A stretch of DNA of 64,000 nucleotides from Algorimicrobium sediminis (GCF_042684585.1 NZ_JBHULS010000001.1:929192-993191), one strand, 5' to 3'. Shown: positions 43,112-51,953, numbered from the stretch's first letter. The notes: generated from the letters alone by a model not told the origin. Numbers and translations are program-made.

Positions 43112-43164
43112 TTTGGTAATCCTTTATAATTTAGCCATATTAGTAGAAATAAATATTGACAATT

Positions 43165-43461
43165 ATGAGTAAATTAACCGAAGACGAGATCCAAAAAAAA
43201 CTATTGCGCTTTCCAGAATGGCACTACCAAGATAACGCCATTCATGCCGAATTTGAATTCGACAATTTTAAAGACTGTTTTAGTGCCATGAGCCGTATAG
43301 CTTTCGACTGCGAAACGCTTAACCACCATCCTAACTGGAGCAACACCTATAACGTTTTAAATATTAGTTTAACCACCCATGATGCTGGCGGCGTTACCCA
43401 TAAAGATTTTAAACTAGCCGAAGCTATTGATGCTATTGTAATACCCGAGGAAGACGCTTAA
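43165..43461 (+). CDS. Pterin-4a-carbinolamine dehydratase
   Basis: A 98-residue enzyme that dehydrates 4a-hydroxytetrahydrobiopterin, regenerating the cofactor of aromatic amino-acid hydroxylases. The signature NHHPNWSNTYNVLNISLTTH (residues 53-72) holds the catalytic His54, His55 and His72. ATG 43165 is preferred to an upstream TTG at 43156. Flavobacteria commonly encode phenylalanine hydroxylase, its usual partner, but none is in the window. Confidence 0.93.
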   Translation: MSKLTEDEIQKKLLRFPEWHYQDNAIHAEFEFDNFKDCFSAMSRIAFDCETLNHHPNWSNTYNVLNISLTTHDAGGVTHKDFKLAEAIDAIVIPEEDA

Positions 43462-43510
43462 CACAATAAAGCTAGAAACTGTTACAAGCATGATTTTTGG
43501 TTTTGCAGTA

Positions 43511-43539
43511 TTTGCAATTGCTTTATTTTTTTAAATTTG
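43511..43539 (+). promoter_or_regulatory. Promoter of the yebC gene
   Basis: TTTG (43511-43514), 17-nt spacer, TAAATTTG (43532-43539): full consensus, about 70 nt before ATG 43611. Confidence 0.65.
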
Positions 43540-43610
43540 TTGCCTAAATACAAGTTAGAAGCTTGAATAAAACAAAACACGTTACAAACAATTTAATATA
43601 ATTTAAGTTT

Positions 43611-44324
43611 ATGGGAAGAGCTTTTGAATTCCGGAAAGCACGAAAAATGAAACGTTGGTCTGCCATGAGTAAAGCGTTTACGCGCATTGGTAAAGACATT
43701 GTTATGGCTGTTAAAGAAGGTGGCCCAGACCCCGCCTCGAACGCCCGATTACGTGCCGTAATTCAGAACGCGAAAGCCGTAAATATGCCTAAAGACAATG
43801 TGGAACGTGCTATAAAAAAAGCATCAGATAAAAGTCAAGGCGACTACAAAGAGGTTATTTTTGAAGGTTATGCGCCGCATGGCATTGCCGTTTTAGTTGA
43901 AACCGCTACCGATAATAACACACGCACGGTAGCCAATGTTCGCAGTTATTTTAATAAATGCGATGGTAGTTTGGGCACCTCGGGCTCTGTGGTGTTCATG
44001 TTTGATCATACTTGTAATTTTCGCATTGAAGCTGGCGATTTAGATCCAGAGGAACTAGAACTGGAATTTATAGACTTTGGCGCAGAAGAAGTATTTGCAG
44101 ACGACGACGGAATTTTAATTTATGCGCCTTTCGAAAATTTTGGTGCTATCCAAGCCGAATTGGAACGTCGTAATATTGAAATTTTATCGTCTGGATTCGA
44201 ACGCATTCCACAAGTAACCAAGGAATTAAGTGAAGCAGAAGCTGCCGATGTTGAAAAACTTCTTGAAAAATTAGAGGAAGACGACGATGTGCAAAATGTT
44301 TATCACACCATGCAAGAAAACTAG
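43611..44324 (+). CDS. yebC: YebC/PmpR/TACO1 family protein
   Basis: A 237-residue protein of the universal YebC family: MGRAFEFRKARKMKRW at the N-terminus, KAVNMPKDNVERAIKKA, EGYAPHGIAVLVE and a short acidic C-terminus (EEDDDVQNVYH). Members have been described as DNA-binding regulators and, more recently, as translation factors that relieve stalling at proline-rich stretches. The N-terminus (GRAFEFRK rather than GHSKW) is the Bacteroidota form of the family. Monocistronic with its own promoter. Confidence 0.93.
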   Translation: MGRAFEFRKARKMKRWSAMSKAFTRIGKDIVMAVKEGGPDPASNARLRAVIQNAKAVNMPKDNVERAIKKASDKSQGDYKEVIFEGYAPHGIAVLVETATDNNTRTVANVRSYFNKCDGSLGTSGSVVFMFDHTCNFRIEAGDLDPEELELEFIDFGAEEVFADDDGILIYAPFENFGAIQAELERRNIEILSSGFERIPQVTKELSEAEAADVEKLLEKLEEDDDVQNVYHTMQEN

Positions 44325-44340
44325 ACCTGCTCTATCTCAA

Positions 44341-44378
44341 AAAAAACAGACGCTATGTTTCCATAGCGTCTGTTTTTT
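44341..44378. terminator. Bidirectional terminator, 17-bp stem
   Basis: Bases 44341-44357 pair perfectly with 44362-44378 (CATAGCGTCTGTTTTTT) over a TTTC loop. The right T-run reaches the stop codon of the convergent acyltransferase gene, so one hairpin ends both transcripts. Confidence 0.92.
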
Positions 44379-44927
44379 TTAGGAGTAAGCTGCAACCTTA
44401 CCTTCTACCCCTTTAAAAAAGGCTTTCATGTGTTTAAAATCTGCCTCCATATTATCTGTAGGATAAAACGGTTGTGAAATCCTATTTTCCTTATTTTTAA
44501 AATCTAATGTAAACATAATAATAGGCACCTGGGCTTCTTTAGCAATAAAGTAAAAGCCGGTGCGCCATTCGGTCACTTTTTTCCGTGTTCCTTCGGGCGC
44601 TAGCGCCAACCTAAACTCCTCATTATCTTTAAAAAGTTGTGCAATAGCTTTTACTTTGTCTTGCTTGCTTCCGCGGTCTATTGGGGCACCACCAATACTT
44701 TTTAAATACCAGCCAAATGGACCAACAAACAGTTCCTTTTTTGCAATAAAGTTGGATTTAACACCTACTATTTTTCTTAATAAAACACCAATGTAAAAAT
44801 CGTGCCAGCTTGTATGTGGTACGGCTATAAGCACCGCTTTCTTTACGGTATGTTTAGAAAAGTTTTTATTACCGGTAATGCGCCAGCCCAACAGTTTAAA
44901 ATAAATAAACGCTGCTATTTTTTGCAT
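44379..44927 (-). CDS. Lysophospholipid/1-acylglycerol-3-phosphate acyltransferase family protein
   Basis: A 182-residue acyltransferase. The start used is ATG 44927, one base after the kdnB stop (TAG C ATG). The PlsC-type catalytic motif is HTSWHD (His-x4-Asp), followed by the substrate-binding APEGTRKK and PIDRG. It has one N-terminal hydrophobic segment for membrane association. It may acylate lysophosphatidic acid or a lipid A/envelope lipid; tight linkage with kdnB favours an envelope role. Substrate unproven. Confidence 0.85.
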   Translation of the reverse strand: MQKIAAFIYFKLLGWRITGNKNFSKHTVKKAVLIAVPHTSWHDFYIGVLLRKIVGVKSNFIAKKELFVGPFGWYLKSIGGAPIDRGSKQDKVKAIAQLFKDNEEFRLALAPEGTRKKVTEWRTGFYFIAKEAQVPIIMFTLDFKNKENRISQPFYPTDNMEADFKHMKAFFKGVEGKVAAYS

Positions 44928-44928
44928 G

Positions 44929-46011
44929 CTACATTTTGGCGTAAAGATTACGTAATTTACTTCGGGTAATAATTTTATCCCAATTTTTACCCAGCGCATT
45001 TTCCCAAAGCGGCACTAAACTTAAGGACACATTTATCATAGCGTCAAATTGTTCTTCGGTTAAGTCGGCACAAATTCCTTGTGGTAACGAAATACCATGT
45101 TTAGCCTTCATTGCTTTGAAAATTTTTACGCCTTCTGGATAAAATTCCTCCAAATGGTCAAAAACTATGCAATTTCCAATACCGTGTTTGGTTCCTAATA
45201 CATACCCCAGTCCGTAACTCATGGCATGGGCAACACCAACCTGCGAATAGGCAATACTCATTCCGCCATGCCAAGAAGCCATCATGAGTTTATCTTGCAT
45301 AACCTCTGGCGCAAGCGTATTATCTAAAAATAGTTCGCAACATAAATCGTATGCTTTTTCGCCGTAGGTTTGGCTAAATGCGTTTAAATAAGTTCCTTGT
45401 AGCGACTCCACGCAATGAATAAAGCAATCCATGCCTGTATAAAACCACTGGTCTTTGGGTACGTCCTTTGTTAATTCCGGGTCTAAAATAACCTGATCGA
45501 ATGGTGTAAAATCTGAATTAATCCCCAATTTTTTCTCGGGCCCCGTTAAAACGGTAGTTCTGGAAACCTCGGCTCCGGTACCAGAAATAGTTGGAATGCC
45601 CACATGATAAATAGCTGGATTTTTAACCAAATCCCAACCCTGATAATCTTTTGCTTCACCCTTGTTTGTTAGCATAATAGCCACCGCTTTGGCCATATCC
45701 ATTACGGTACCGCCACCAATACCAATAATACCTGAAGGCAATTCTTTACTGGTAAGAATAATGTCTTCTACTAATGCATCTACCTGTGATGTTTTGGGTT
45801 CTTCATTTGCCGAAATGAATATAATTTTATCTGAATACCCTGTGGGAATAGGGCTTGGTAGCGCAACATTTTTTTCAAAAACATCGTCTATTAAAAAAAT
45901 AAAGGGGGCATTTATGCCTAAACGTTTAGGAGCCAAGATATCGGCTAATTGACTAAAACTGCCTCGACCAAACACCACTCGAGACACCATGGGATAATTT
46001 TTATAACTCAT
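44929..46011 (-). CDS. kdnB: KdnB-like iron-containing alcohol dehydrogenase (Kdo 8-oxidase)
   Basis: A 360-residue group III metal-dependent alcohol dehydrogenase. GIGGGTVMDMAKAV binds NAD(P); TGMDCFIHCVES, VGVAHAMSYGLG and TKHGIGNC carry the Asp and His metal ligands. From memory the sequence tracks Shewanella KdnB along its length (SRVVFGRGSF, YQGWDLVKNP, GINSDFTPFDQ, DQWFYTGMDC). KdnB oxidises the C8 alcohol of Kdo to the aldehyde, which KdnA aminates to 8-amino-Kdo. kdsB lies two genes upstream on the same strand, supporting a Kdo role. KdnA is not seen here. The acyltransferase gene is coupled to its stop codon. Confidence 0.82.
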   Translation of the reverse strand: MSYKNYPMVSRVVFGRGSFSQLADILAPKRLGINAPFIFLIDDVFEKNVALPSPIPTGYSDKIIFISANEEPKTSQVDALVEDIILTSKELPSGIIGIGGGTVMDMAKAVAIMLTNKGEAKDYQGWDLVKNPAIYHVGIPTISGTGAEVSRTTVLTGPEKKLGINSDFTPFDQVILDPELTKDVPKDQWFYTGMDCFIHCVESLQGTYLNAFSQTYGEKAYDLCCELFLDNTLAPEVMQDKLMMASWHGGMSIAYSQVGVAHAMSYGLGYVLGTKHGIGNCIVFDHLEEFYPEGVKIFKAMKAKHGISLPQGICADLTEEQFDAMINVSLSLVPLWENALGKNWDKIITRSKLRNLYAKM

Positions 46012-46132
46012 GTAAAACGCTTCTTCAAATAGAAAAACAAGGCTTTTAAAGCTTCTATTATTAATTTTTATTCTTTTATTAGGGCTAATTTCAATTTATA
46101 AATATCGTTATAATTTCTGAAAGCAACAGACA

Positions 46133-46837
46133 CTAAAGTAACAATTCTGGTAAGGCTTTTAAATTTTTAACTGTTTTATAAGATTTCCCATTTGTTTCTA
46201 AATCTTTTACCTGCTCGTGGACCCAAGTAGTATGAAAAGGGACATGTATGGCTTGTGCTTTTATGTTTAAAAGCGGTAACACATCGGACCTTAAAGAATT
46301 TCCTATCATTAAAAACTGTGATGGTTTAATATCCAAATGGTTTAGGAGTCTGGAATAATTATCCTCTTTTTTGTCGCTTAAAACTTCAATATGATGAAAA
46401 AAATCTAGTAACCCCGAATTTTTTAATTTGCGCTCTTGATCCAGCAAATCGCCTTTAGTAGCCAGTATTAATTTGTATTTTAATGCTAACTGGCTTAACA
46501 CCTCTTCCACGCCTTCCAACAGTTCAATAGGTTTTTCCAGCATATCTTTCCCTATTTCCAAAATGGCTTGCATGGTTTGGGCATTTATGGCGTTATTAGA
46601 TATTTCAATGGCTGTTTCTACCATGGATAGTACAAAACCCTTTACACCATAGCCATAAATAGCTAAATTTTTAATGTGTGTTTTATACAATTCTTGGTCT
46701 ATTTTATTTAATGTTTCGTAGGAAGACAATAGGTTTCCAAAAGCTGCTTCGGCTTCTCTAAAATAGGTTTCGTTTACCCAAAGGGTATCATCGGCATCAA
46801 AACCAACTACTTGTATGTGTTGGTAATTTATGTCCAC
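46133..46837 (-). CDS. HAD-superfamily hydrolase
   Basis: A 234-residue phosphatase with motif I GFDADDTLW (Asp14 and Asp16 nucleophile/acid), motif II in LILATKGD (Thr) and motif III/IV MIGNSLRSDVLP with conserved Lys further upstream. A helical cap lies between motifs I and II (residues ~20-105). It is not KdsC, which has no cap of this kind. It starts at GTG 46837, overlapping the end of kdsB by 10 nt, so the pair is translationally coupled. The substrate is probably a small phosphoester; linkage to kdsB hints at a sugar phosphate. Confidence 0.87.
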   Translation of the reverse strand: MDINYQHIQVVGFDADDTLWVNETYFREAEAAFGNLLSSYETLNKIDQELYKTHIKNLAIYGYGVKGFVLSMVETAIEISNNAINAQTMQAILEIGKDMLEKPIELLEGVEEVLSQLALKYKLILATKGDLLDQERKLKNSGLLDFFHHIEVLSDKKEDNYSRLLNHLDIKPSQFLMIGNSLRSDVLPLLNIKAQAIHVPFHTTWVHEQVKDLETNGKSYKTVKNLKALPELLL

Positions 46838-47559
46838 AATTTATTTGCTAATTCTAAATCCTCTGGTGTGTCTATTTCCACACCTTGAATATTGGTTTCT
46901 ACCATTTTAATTTTTTTTCCGTACTCTAAATACCGGATGCATTCAATTTTTTCGGAGGCCTCCAAAGGCAACATAGGCAAATTGTAAAAATCCAATAAGG
47001 CTTGACGCCTAAACGCATAAACGCCTTTGTGCTTAAAATAAGGTACCGCTACACGTGTATCTCGCGCATAAGGAATTGGGCTTCTGGAAAAATAAAGAGC
47101 AAAATTATTTTGATCGACAATTACCTTTACGGTATTCGGGTTTTTTATTTCCTCCCATTCTGTAATACGCACCATTAAAGAGGCCAAATCAATTTCCTTA
47201 TGTGTGTCGTCATGAAACACATGTATTAAACTTTTTAAAGCCGTTACTTCAGTAAAAGGTTCATCGCCTTGCACGTTAACCACAATATCTACATCGCTCA
47301 TGGTTTCAATAGCTTCTGCTATCCTATCGCTTCCGCATTCATGCTCTTTTTTGCTCATAATGGCTTTTCCACCATGGCTTACTATTTCGTCGTATATAAT
47401 GGTACTATCTGTTACCACATAAACATCGTCAAAGAGTTGTGTATTTACGGTGGCCTCATAGGTTCTTAAAATAACCGTTTTTCCAGCTAAATTTTGCATG
47501 AGTTTGCCTGGAAAACGAGACGCTTTGTAGCGCGCGGGTATCATGGATATTACTTTCAT
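46828..47559 (-). CDS. kdsB: 3-deoxy-manno-octulosonate cytidylyltransferase
   Basis: A 243-residue enzyme that makes CMP-Kdo (or CMP-8-amino-Kdo) for lipopolysaccharide inner core. IPARYKASRFPGKLM at the N-terminus is the CTP-binding loop; KKEHECGSDRIAEA, VNVQGDEPF, and YSRSPIPYARD are all family motifs. First gene of the putative envelope-sugar cluster. In Shewanella the KdsB paired with KdnB and KdnA prefers 8-amino-Kdo, so this enzyme may too; sequence alone does not show it. The 200-nt gap upstream (47560-47760) shows no gene. Confidence 0.95.
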   Translation of the reverse strand: MKVISMIPARYKASRFPGKLMQNLAGKTVILRTYEATVNTQLFDDVYVVTDSTIIYDEIVSHGGKAIMSKKEHECGSDRIAEAIETMSDVDIVVNVQGDEPFTEVTALKSLIHVFHDDTHKEIDLASLMVRITEWEEIKNPNTVKVIVDQNNFALYFSRSPIPYARDTRVAVPYFKHKGVYAFRRQALLDFYNLPMLPLEASEKIECIRYLEYGKKIKMVETNIQGVEIDTPEDLELANKLWT

Positions 47560-47760
47560 GTATGGTATTTATTTTCTTAGAACAACTTTTTTTAAAAATC
47601 TAGCCAAGCGTTCACAGCTTTTTTTTTAAAACTGTTTATGCTTTGCAGTTTCATATAGTTGTAGGTGTTTCAAAAATAGCAAAATTTACGGCACTACTTG
47701 TTAGTTTCGGGTAAAGTTTGGAAAAGATTATAGGTTTATTGAATGGTACTACTACCCAAA

Positions 47761-49185
47761 CTATTCGCTAAAAAATTCATTTTTAAAACCAATTAAATAG
47801 AGTTTTTCTTTGGCTCTGGTAATTGCTGTGTACAACCAGCGCAGGTAATCTACATTTATACCTTCGGGTAAATACGGCTGCTCTACAAAAACCGTATTCC
47901 ATTGGCCTCCTTGCGATTTATGACACGTAATAGCATACGAAAACTTAACCTGTAAGGCATTAAAAAACTTGTTGTTTTTAACCCCTAAAAACTTTTTGTA
48001 ATTGCTGGTTTCATGTGCATAATCCTCCATAACCTCTTGATACAGCCTATTGGAATCCTCGTAAGGTAATGAAGGTGTTTCTGCGGTAATAGTATCCAGC
48101 ATCAACACGGTTTCGAAAGGAGCCATTCGCGGATAATCTACCATACGTATTTTTACTTCAGCAAATCGGAATCCATATAAATCTTTAATGCTAAAAATTT
48201 CTAGTATTTCAATAATATCACCATTGGCAATAAAGCCGGCTTCTGAATTTGGCTTAACCCAAAAATAGTTGTTTTTAACTACCATTAAAAAATCGCCTGC
48301 CGATAGTTCATTCTCATTAAATAAAATACGACTTCTAATTTGTTCGTTGTATAAATTGGCTCGTTTATTGCTTCTAACAATTATCGCGGTTTCTTCGTTT
48401 CCCAAATTACTATAGGCATCGCTAATAGCATCCATAATTTCATAACCATCTACAAGCCTAACAATGTCTGTAAAACCTTTTAACTTAAATTTAAAATTTT
48501 CAAAAAAAGTGTCGTCCAACAGGGTTCGTAAATGAGTGGCGTTAACTAAAATACCAGAATCTTGAGCTTGTCGCATCACTTCATCCAACTCCATTTTAGT
48601 TACTTCTTTATTATGACTTAAGGACAGAATATTAGCATCCAAAGCCGGACTTAAATCTAACTTTACCGGTGGTAGTTGGGCAGTATCGCCAATTAAAAGC
48701 AATTTACATTTGTGGCCAGAATAAACGTAGCTCATTAAATCGTCCAAAAGTGAATTACCATCGGAAAACTTCGAATCGCCTGGCGTATCTGGTATCATAG
48801 AAGCTTCATCTACAATAAAAATGGTGTTTTTGTGTTTGTTAGGTTGTTTTACAAATTTAACACCGCCACCTCGTTCTTTTTTAGGAAAATATATTTTTTT
48901 ATGAATTGTAAATGCCTCTTTTTTAGCATAGTTTGAAATTACTTTTGCCGCTCGGCCTGTTGGTGCTAATAATACAGCACTTTTTTTTGCCTTCCATAAA
49001 TTGGAAACAACAGCGCTTATAATAGTAGTTTTACCCGTTCCGGCGTAGCCTTTTAGCAAATAGAGTGCGTTTTTATTGTCTGAAAAAATAAATTCAGACA
49101 ATTGTTGCAAAACAATGTCCTGTTTTAAAGTTGGTTGAAACGGAAACTGCTGTTTTACAAGCGCATAAAACGTATTGGCATTCAT
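47761..49185 (-). CDS. RecD-like ATP-dependent DNA helicase (AAA/UvrD_C_2)
   Basis: A 474-residue superfamily 1 helicase. Walker A GYAGTGKTT near residue 45-53, FIVDEASM (Walker B), LIGDTAQLPPV (motif III), and a C-terminal VKFSYAITCHKSQGGQW with LYTAITRAKEKLYLIG (motifs V-VI). It is shorter than RecD2 and lacks its N-terminal OB/helical domains, as in the 'AAA family ATPase' copies common in flavobacteria. Probable role in repair or replication restart; no RecB or RecC partner is present. Confidence 0.88.
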   Translation of the reverse strand: MNANTFYALVKQQFPFQPTLKQDIVLQQLSEFIFSDNKNALYLLKGYAGTGKTTIISAVVSNLWKAKKSAVLLAPTGRAAKVISNYAKKEAFTIHKKIYFPKKERGGGVKFVKQPNKHKNTIFIVDEASMIPDTPGDSKFSDGNSLLDDLMSYVYSGHKCKLLLIGDTAQLPPVKLDLSPALDANILSLSHNKEVTKMELDEVMRQAQDSGILVNATHLRTLLDDTFFENFKFKLKGFTDIVRLVDGYEIMDAISDAYSNLGNEETAIIVRSNKRANLYNEQIRSRILFNENELSAGDFLMVVKNNYFWVKPNSEAGFIANGDIIEILEIFSIKDLYGFRFAEVKIRMVDYPRMAPFETVLMLDTITAETPSLPYEDSNRLYQEVMEDYAHETSNYKKFLGVKNNKFFNALQVKFSYAITCHKSQGGQWNTVFVEQPYLPEGINVDYLRWLYTAITRAKEKLYLIGFKNEFFSE

Positions 49186-49246
49186 TTGCAGAAGGGCTTT
49201 TTAAATTTAACACCAAAGATAACAATGATTTTTAGCCTCATTGCCT

Positions 49247-49275
49247 TTTGCGATTAAAAAAAAATTGTAGATTTG
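49247..49275 (+). promoter_or_regulatory. Promoter of the 49308-51416 operon
   Basis: TTTG (49247-49250), 17-nt spacer, TAGATTTG (49268-49275): full consensus, 32 nt before ATG 49308. Confidence 0.7.
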
Positions 49276-49307
49276 CGTACAACCTTAATATTTATTTTAA
49301 AAAGACT

Positions 49308-50048
49308 ATGGTAACAATAATTCTGATAGTAGTTGCGGTAATAGCAGTAACCATTGGTTTAGTTTGGCTTGTAGACAAATTTATTCCAATTAAATTTAAA
49401 CCTGTATTAATCGTAGCGCTATGGGTGCTAATTGGTATTTTAGGCTACCAAACTTTCATGTCTGTATATAAACCAATCCAATTTAACCAAGTTAAAAAGG
49501 AACGTTACGCTGAAGTTATTAAACGCCTTATTGATATTCGTGATGCACAATTGGCTCACAGACAAGTAACTGGTGTATTTGCACCAAATTTTGAAAATTT
49601 AATTCAGTTTATAGATACTTCAAAATATACCATTACACAACGTCGCGATACCCTTGTATTGGATGTGGCGCTTACAAAACGTTATGGCGGTGTAGAAACA
49701 ATGAAAGATAGTACCATAATTGATACCTTAAATTTTGTGCCTGTACGCGATTCATTATTTGGAACCTCTGCACGCTACAAAGAAATGATGAATGTACCAG
49801 TAGGCAAGCCTGGTGCGAAATTTGAAATGAGTGCTGGTTTCCTGGAAGAAGACGATGTGAAAATACCTGTATTTGAAGCCTTTGTTAAGAAAGCCGTTAT
49901 TTTAAATGATCAGGATAGAGATTTAATTTTACAAGAAAATCAGGTTATTTCTGTAGATGCTGTTAATGGCGATGCCATTCGTGTGGGATCCATGACAGAG
50001 GTTAAAACGAACGGAAATTGGCCAAAAACCTATGGCGACAACGAATAA
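49308..50048 (+). CDS. Hypothetical membrane-anchored protein
   Basis: A 246-residue protein starting at ATG 49308; an upstream ATG at 49248 lies inside the promoter. Two hydrophobic helices (about residues 2-24 and 33-52) are followed by a ~190-residue soluble domain rich in charged residues (YAEVIKRLIDIRDAQLAHRQVTG, in parts; RRDTLVLDVALTKRYGG). The segment IRDAQLAHRQVTGVFAPNFENL recalls type II secretion pilin-like proteins but there is no prepilin peptidase site. Not recognised beyond being conserved-looking in flavobacteria. First gene of an operon with DUF3822 and rsmD. Confidence 0.65.
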   Translation: MVTIILIVVAVIAVTIGLVWLVDKFIPIKFKPVLIVALWVLIGILGYQTFMSVYKPIQFNQVKKERYAEVIKRLIDIRDAQLAHRQVTGVFAPNFENLIQFIDTSKYTITQRRDTLVLDVALTKRYGGVETMKDSTIIDTLNFVPVRDSLFGTSARYKEMMNVPVGKPGAKFEMSAGFLEEDDVKIPVFEAFVKKAVILNDQDRDLILQENQVISVDAVNGDAIRVGSMTEVKTNGNWPKTYGDNE

Positions 50049-50853
50049 AATTACATCCAAACCACATAAACAGAACTTGTCCATTCAAATTAGTTTGAAT
50101 GGACTTTCTTTTTGTATCCTAGACATTGAAAAGCAAGCCATTGTTTATTTAAAAACGGTAAATACTAACAAACCTGAAAATCCGTATAAAATTCTAGATT
50201 TATTAAAGGAAACCTTTGAAACAGAAAAACCCCTACAAGCTGATTTTAACGACATTCAGGTTATTCACGAAAACGAATTAGCAGCTGTCGTACCCGATCC
50301 TCTTTTTAGTGAAGACCATTTGGCGGATTATCTAAAATTTAATGCCAAAATTTTACGATCTGATTTTATTAGTTTCGATACCATAGCAAATGCCCAGTGC
50401 AAAAATGTTTATGTGCCCTACGTAAATATTAATAATTATATTTTTGAACATTTTGGTGCGTTTTCGTACAAACACTTTTCCACAATACTAATTGAACAAG
50501 TACTCCAACAAACACAAAGTAAAGGCAGCACGTGTCTGTATGTGCATGTAGCAAAAAATCACTTTGAAATTGTTGCAATAAAAGCAGGTAGTTTAGAATT
50601 ATACAATAGTTTTGAATACCGTACAAAAGAAGATTTTATATATTATTTACTCTTTACAGCAGAACAACTTCAACTTACTCCAGATAGTTTGGACTTATAT
50701 TTTTTAGGAGCTATAACGGAAACAGATCCGTTATACCAAATAACTCATAAATATGTGCGTAACGTTCATTTTGGACAGCGTAAGGACTATTATAAATTAG
50801 CAATACCCACAGAAAATAAGCACCAAAATTTCACACTAATATCTAGTTTTTAA
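50032..50853 (+). CDS. DUF3822 family protein
   Basis: A 273-residue soluble protein, recognised as DUF3822 by SIQISLNGLSFCILD at the N-terminus, NEFALVP-like NELAAVVPDPLFSEDHLADYL and FNAKILRSDFISFD. The fold is thought to be actin/RNase-H-like without a clear enzymatic site; function is unknown. Its ATG overlaps the preceding gene by 17 nt and its TAA overlaps the rsmD ATG (TAATG), so translation is tightly coupled in both directions. The usual association of DUF3822 with rsmD in Bacteroidota is conserved here. Confidence 0.85.
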   Translation: MATTNKITSKPHKQNLSIQISLNGLSFCILDIEKQAIVYLKTVNTNKPENPYKILDLLKETFETEKPLQADFNDIQVIHENELAAVVPDPLFSEDHLADYLKFNAKILRSDFISFDTIANAQCKNVYVPYVNINNYIFEHFGAFSYKHFSTILIEQVLQQTQSKGSTCLYVHVAKNHFEIVAIKAGSLELYNSFEYRTKEDFIYYLLFTAEQLQLTPDSLDLYFLGAITETDPLYQITHKYVRNVHFGQRKDYYKLAIPTENKHQNFTLISSF

Positions 50854-51416
50854 TGCGCATTATTTCAGGTCAATACAAAGGACGGCGACTAACGGCACCT
50901 AAAAAATTACCCGTAAGGCCCACAACTGATATGGCTAAAGAAGCCTTGTTTAATATTTTAAATAATCGCTATTATTTTGATGCTGTTTCTGTGTTAGATT
51001 TGTTTTCTGGAACAGGAAATATTAGTTACGAATTTGCGTCCAGAGGCACGGAACATATTACGGCCGTAGATACCCACCATGCCTGCGTGAAATTTATAAA
51101 CCAAACGGCATCAGAGTTTAATATGCCCATTCAGGTACTAAAAAGCGATGTTTTTAAATATTTAGAAAGTACAAATCTCCCTAAATTTACCATCATTTTT
51201 GCCGATCCGCCATACGCGTTCCCTTTGGAAGATTTTAGCAATATACCCGCTTTGGTATTTAAAAATAAATTACTAGAAAATGAAGGAGTTTTAATTATAG
51301 AGCATTCCAAACATACAAATTTAAGCTATTTAGAATACTATAGTTACTCTAAAAGCTACGGTGGTAATGTATTTAGTTTTTTTGAAAACCCCGAAGAAAC
51401 AGGAAGCAATGAATAA
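50853..51416 (+). CDS. rsmD: 16S rRNA (guanine966-N2)-methyltransferase
   Basis: A 187-residue SAM-dependent enzyme that methylates G966 in the 30S head. MRIISGQYKGRRL at the N-terminus, RPTTDMAKEALFNIL, SAM-binding LDLFSGTGNISYE, and the catalytic FADPPYAF are family hallmarks. The start codon overlaps the DUF3822 stop in TAATG. It ends just before a bidirectional terminator shared with rnpB. Confidence 0.95.
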   Translation: MRIISGQYKGRRLTAPKKLPVRPTTDMAKEALFNILNNRYYFDAVSVLDLFSGTGNISYEFASRGTEHITAVDTHHACVKFINQTASEFNMPIQVLKSDVFKYLESTNLPKFTIIFADPPYAFPLEDFSNIPALVFKNKLLENEGVLIIEHSKHTNLSYLEYYSYSKSYGGNVFSFFENPEETGSNE

Positions 51417-51417
51417 A

Positions 51418-51456
51418 AAAACAAGGCTCTTTGTAATACAAAGAGCCTGTTTTTTT
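51418..51456. terminator. Bidirectional terminator shared by rsmD and rnpB
   Basis: Near-perfect stem (AAGGCTCTTTGTA at 51423-51435 with TACAAAGAGCCT at 51437-51448, one bulge) flanked by A-run and T-run. Plus strand ends rsmD, minus strand ends RNase P RNA. Confidence 0.88.
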
Positions 51457-51800
51457 AAGCAAATCTATAAGCCGAATTCTGTACTCTTTAAAATAAATTA
51501 AAAAGCCCTTACCATTTATCTGGATGCATTGTTGCCAATACACTCTAGCTGCCTACCCTCCAATAAACGTACGCGCCGCACGCATTTAAACCAGCTAGAT
51601 AGCCGATTTAAAAAATTGGTTTACATGACATTGCACCACATAGAGTTTACCTGATTTCACTACAGCATTACCTGTACATTCTTTCTGTTGCACTTTTCCT
51701 AATTTTTCAACTGGTGGCCATTAACCACTATGTTTGCGCTTTGGTGTTCGGACTTTCCTCACCAAAATAAATTTGGCGCGGTAAGGCAATTTGCTCGTGC
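51457..51800 (-). ncRNA. rnpB: RNase P RNA, bacterial type A
   Basis: Catalytic RNA that matures tRNA 5' ends. On the minus strand the universally conserved P4-side segment GAGGAAAGTCCGAACACC lies at 51760-51743 and the 3' conserved ACAGAATTCGGCTTAT at 51482-51467. P1 is formed by AGCAAAT near the 5' end and ATTTGCT near the 3' end, which fixes the ends at about 51800 and 51457. About 344 nt, a usual size. It has its own TAACTTTG -7 element and shares a terminator with rsmD. Ends are good to a few nucleotides. Confidence 0.95.
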
Positions 51801-51801
51801 A

Positions 51802-51809
51802 CAAAGTTA
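51802..51809 (-). promoter_or_regulatory. -7 promoter element for rnpB
   Basis: Minus strand TAACTTTG (TAnnTTTG) just upstream of the predicted RNA 5' end. Confidence 0.6.
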
Positions 51810-51953
51810 CAATACTAAATACCGAAAATGTAATTTATTTTTAAATTTATAATTCTCACGAGCCTAACTAAATAGAAAAAACAACAGCCAAAACGAGTTT
51901 TAGTTATGGTATATTTATAAAAAACCATACACGCTATTCAGGTATTTTTATTG

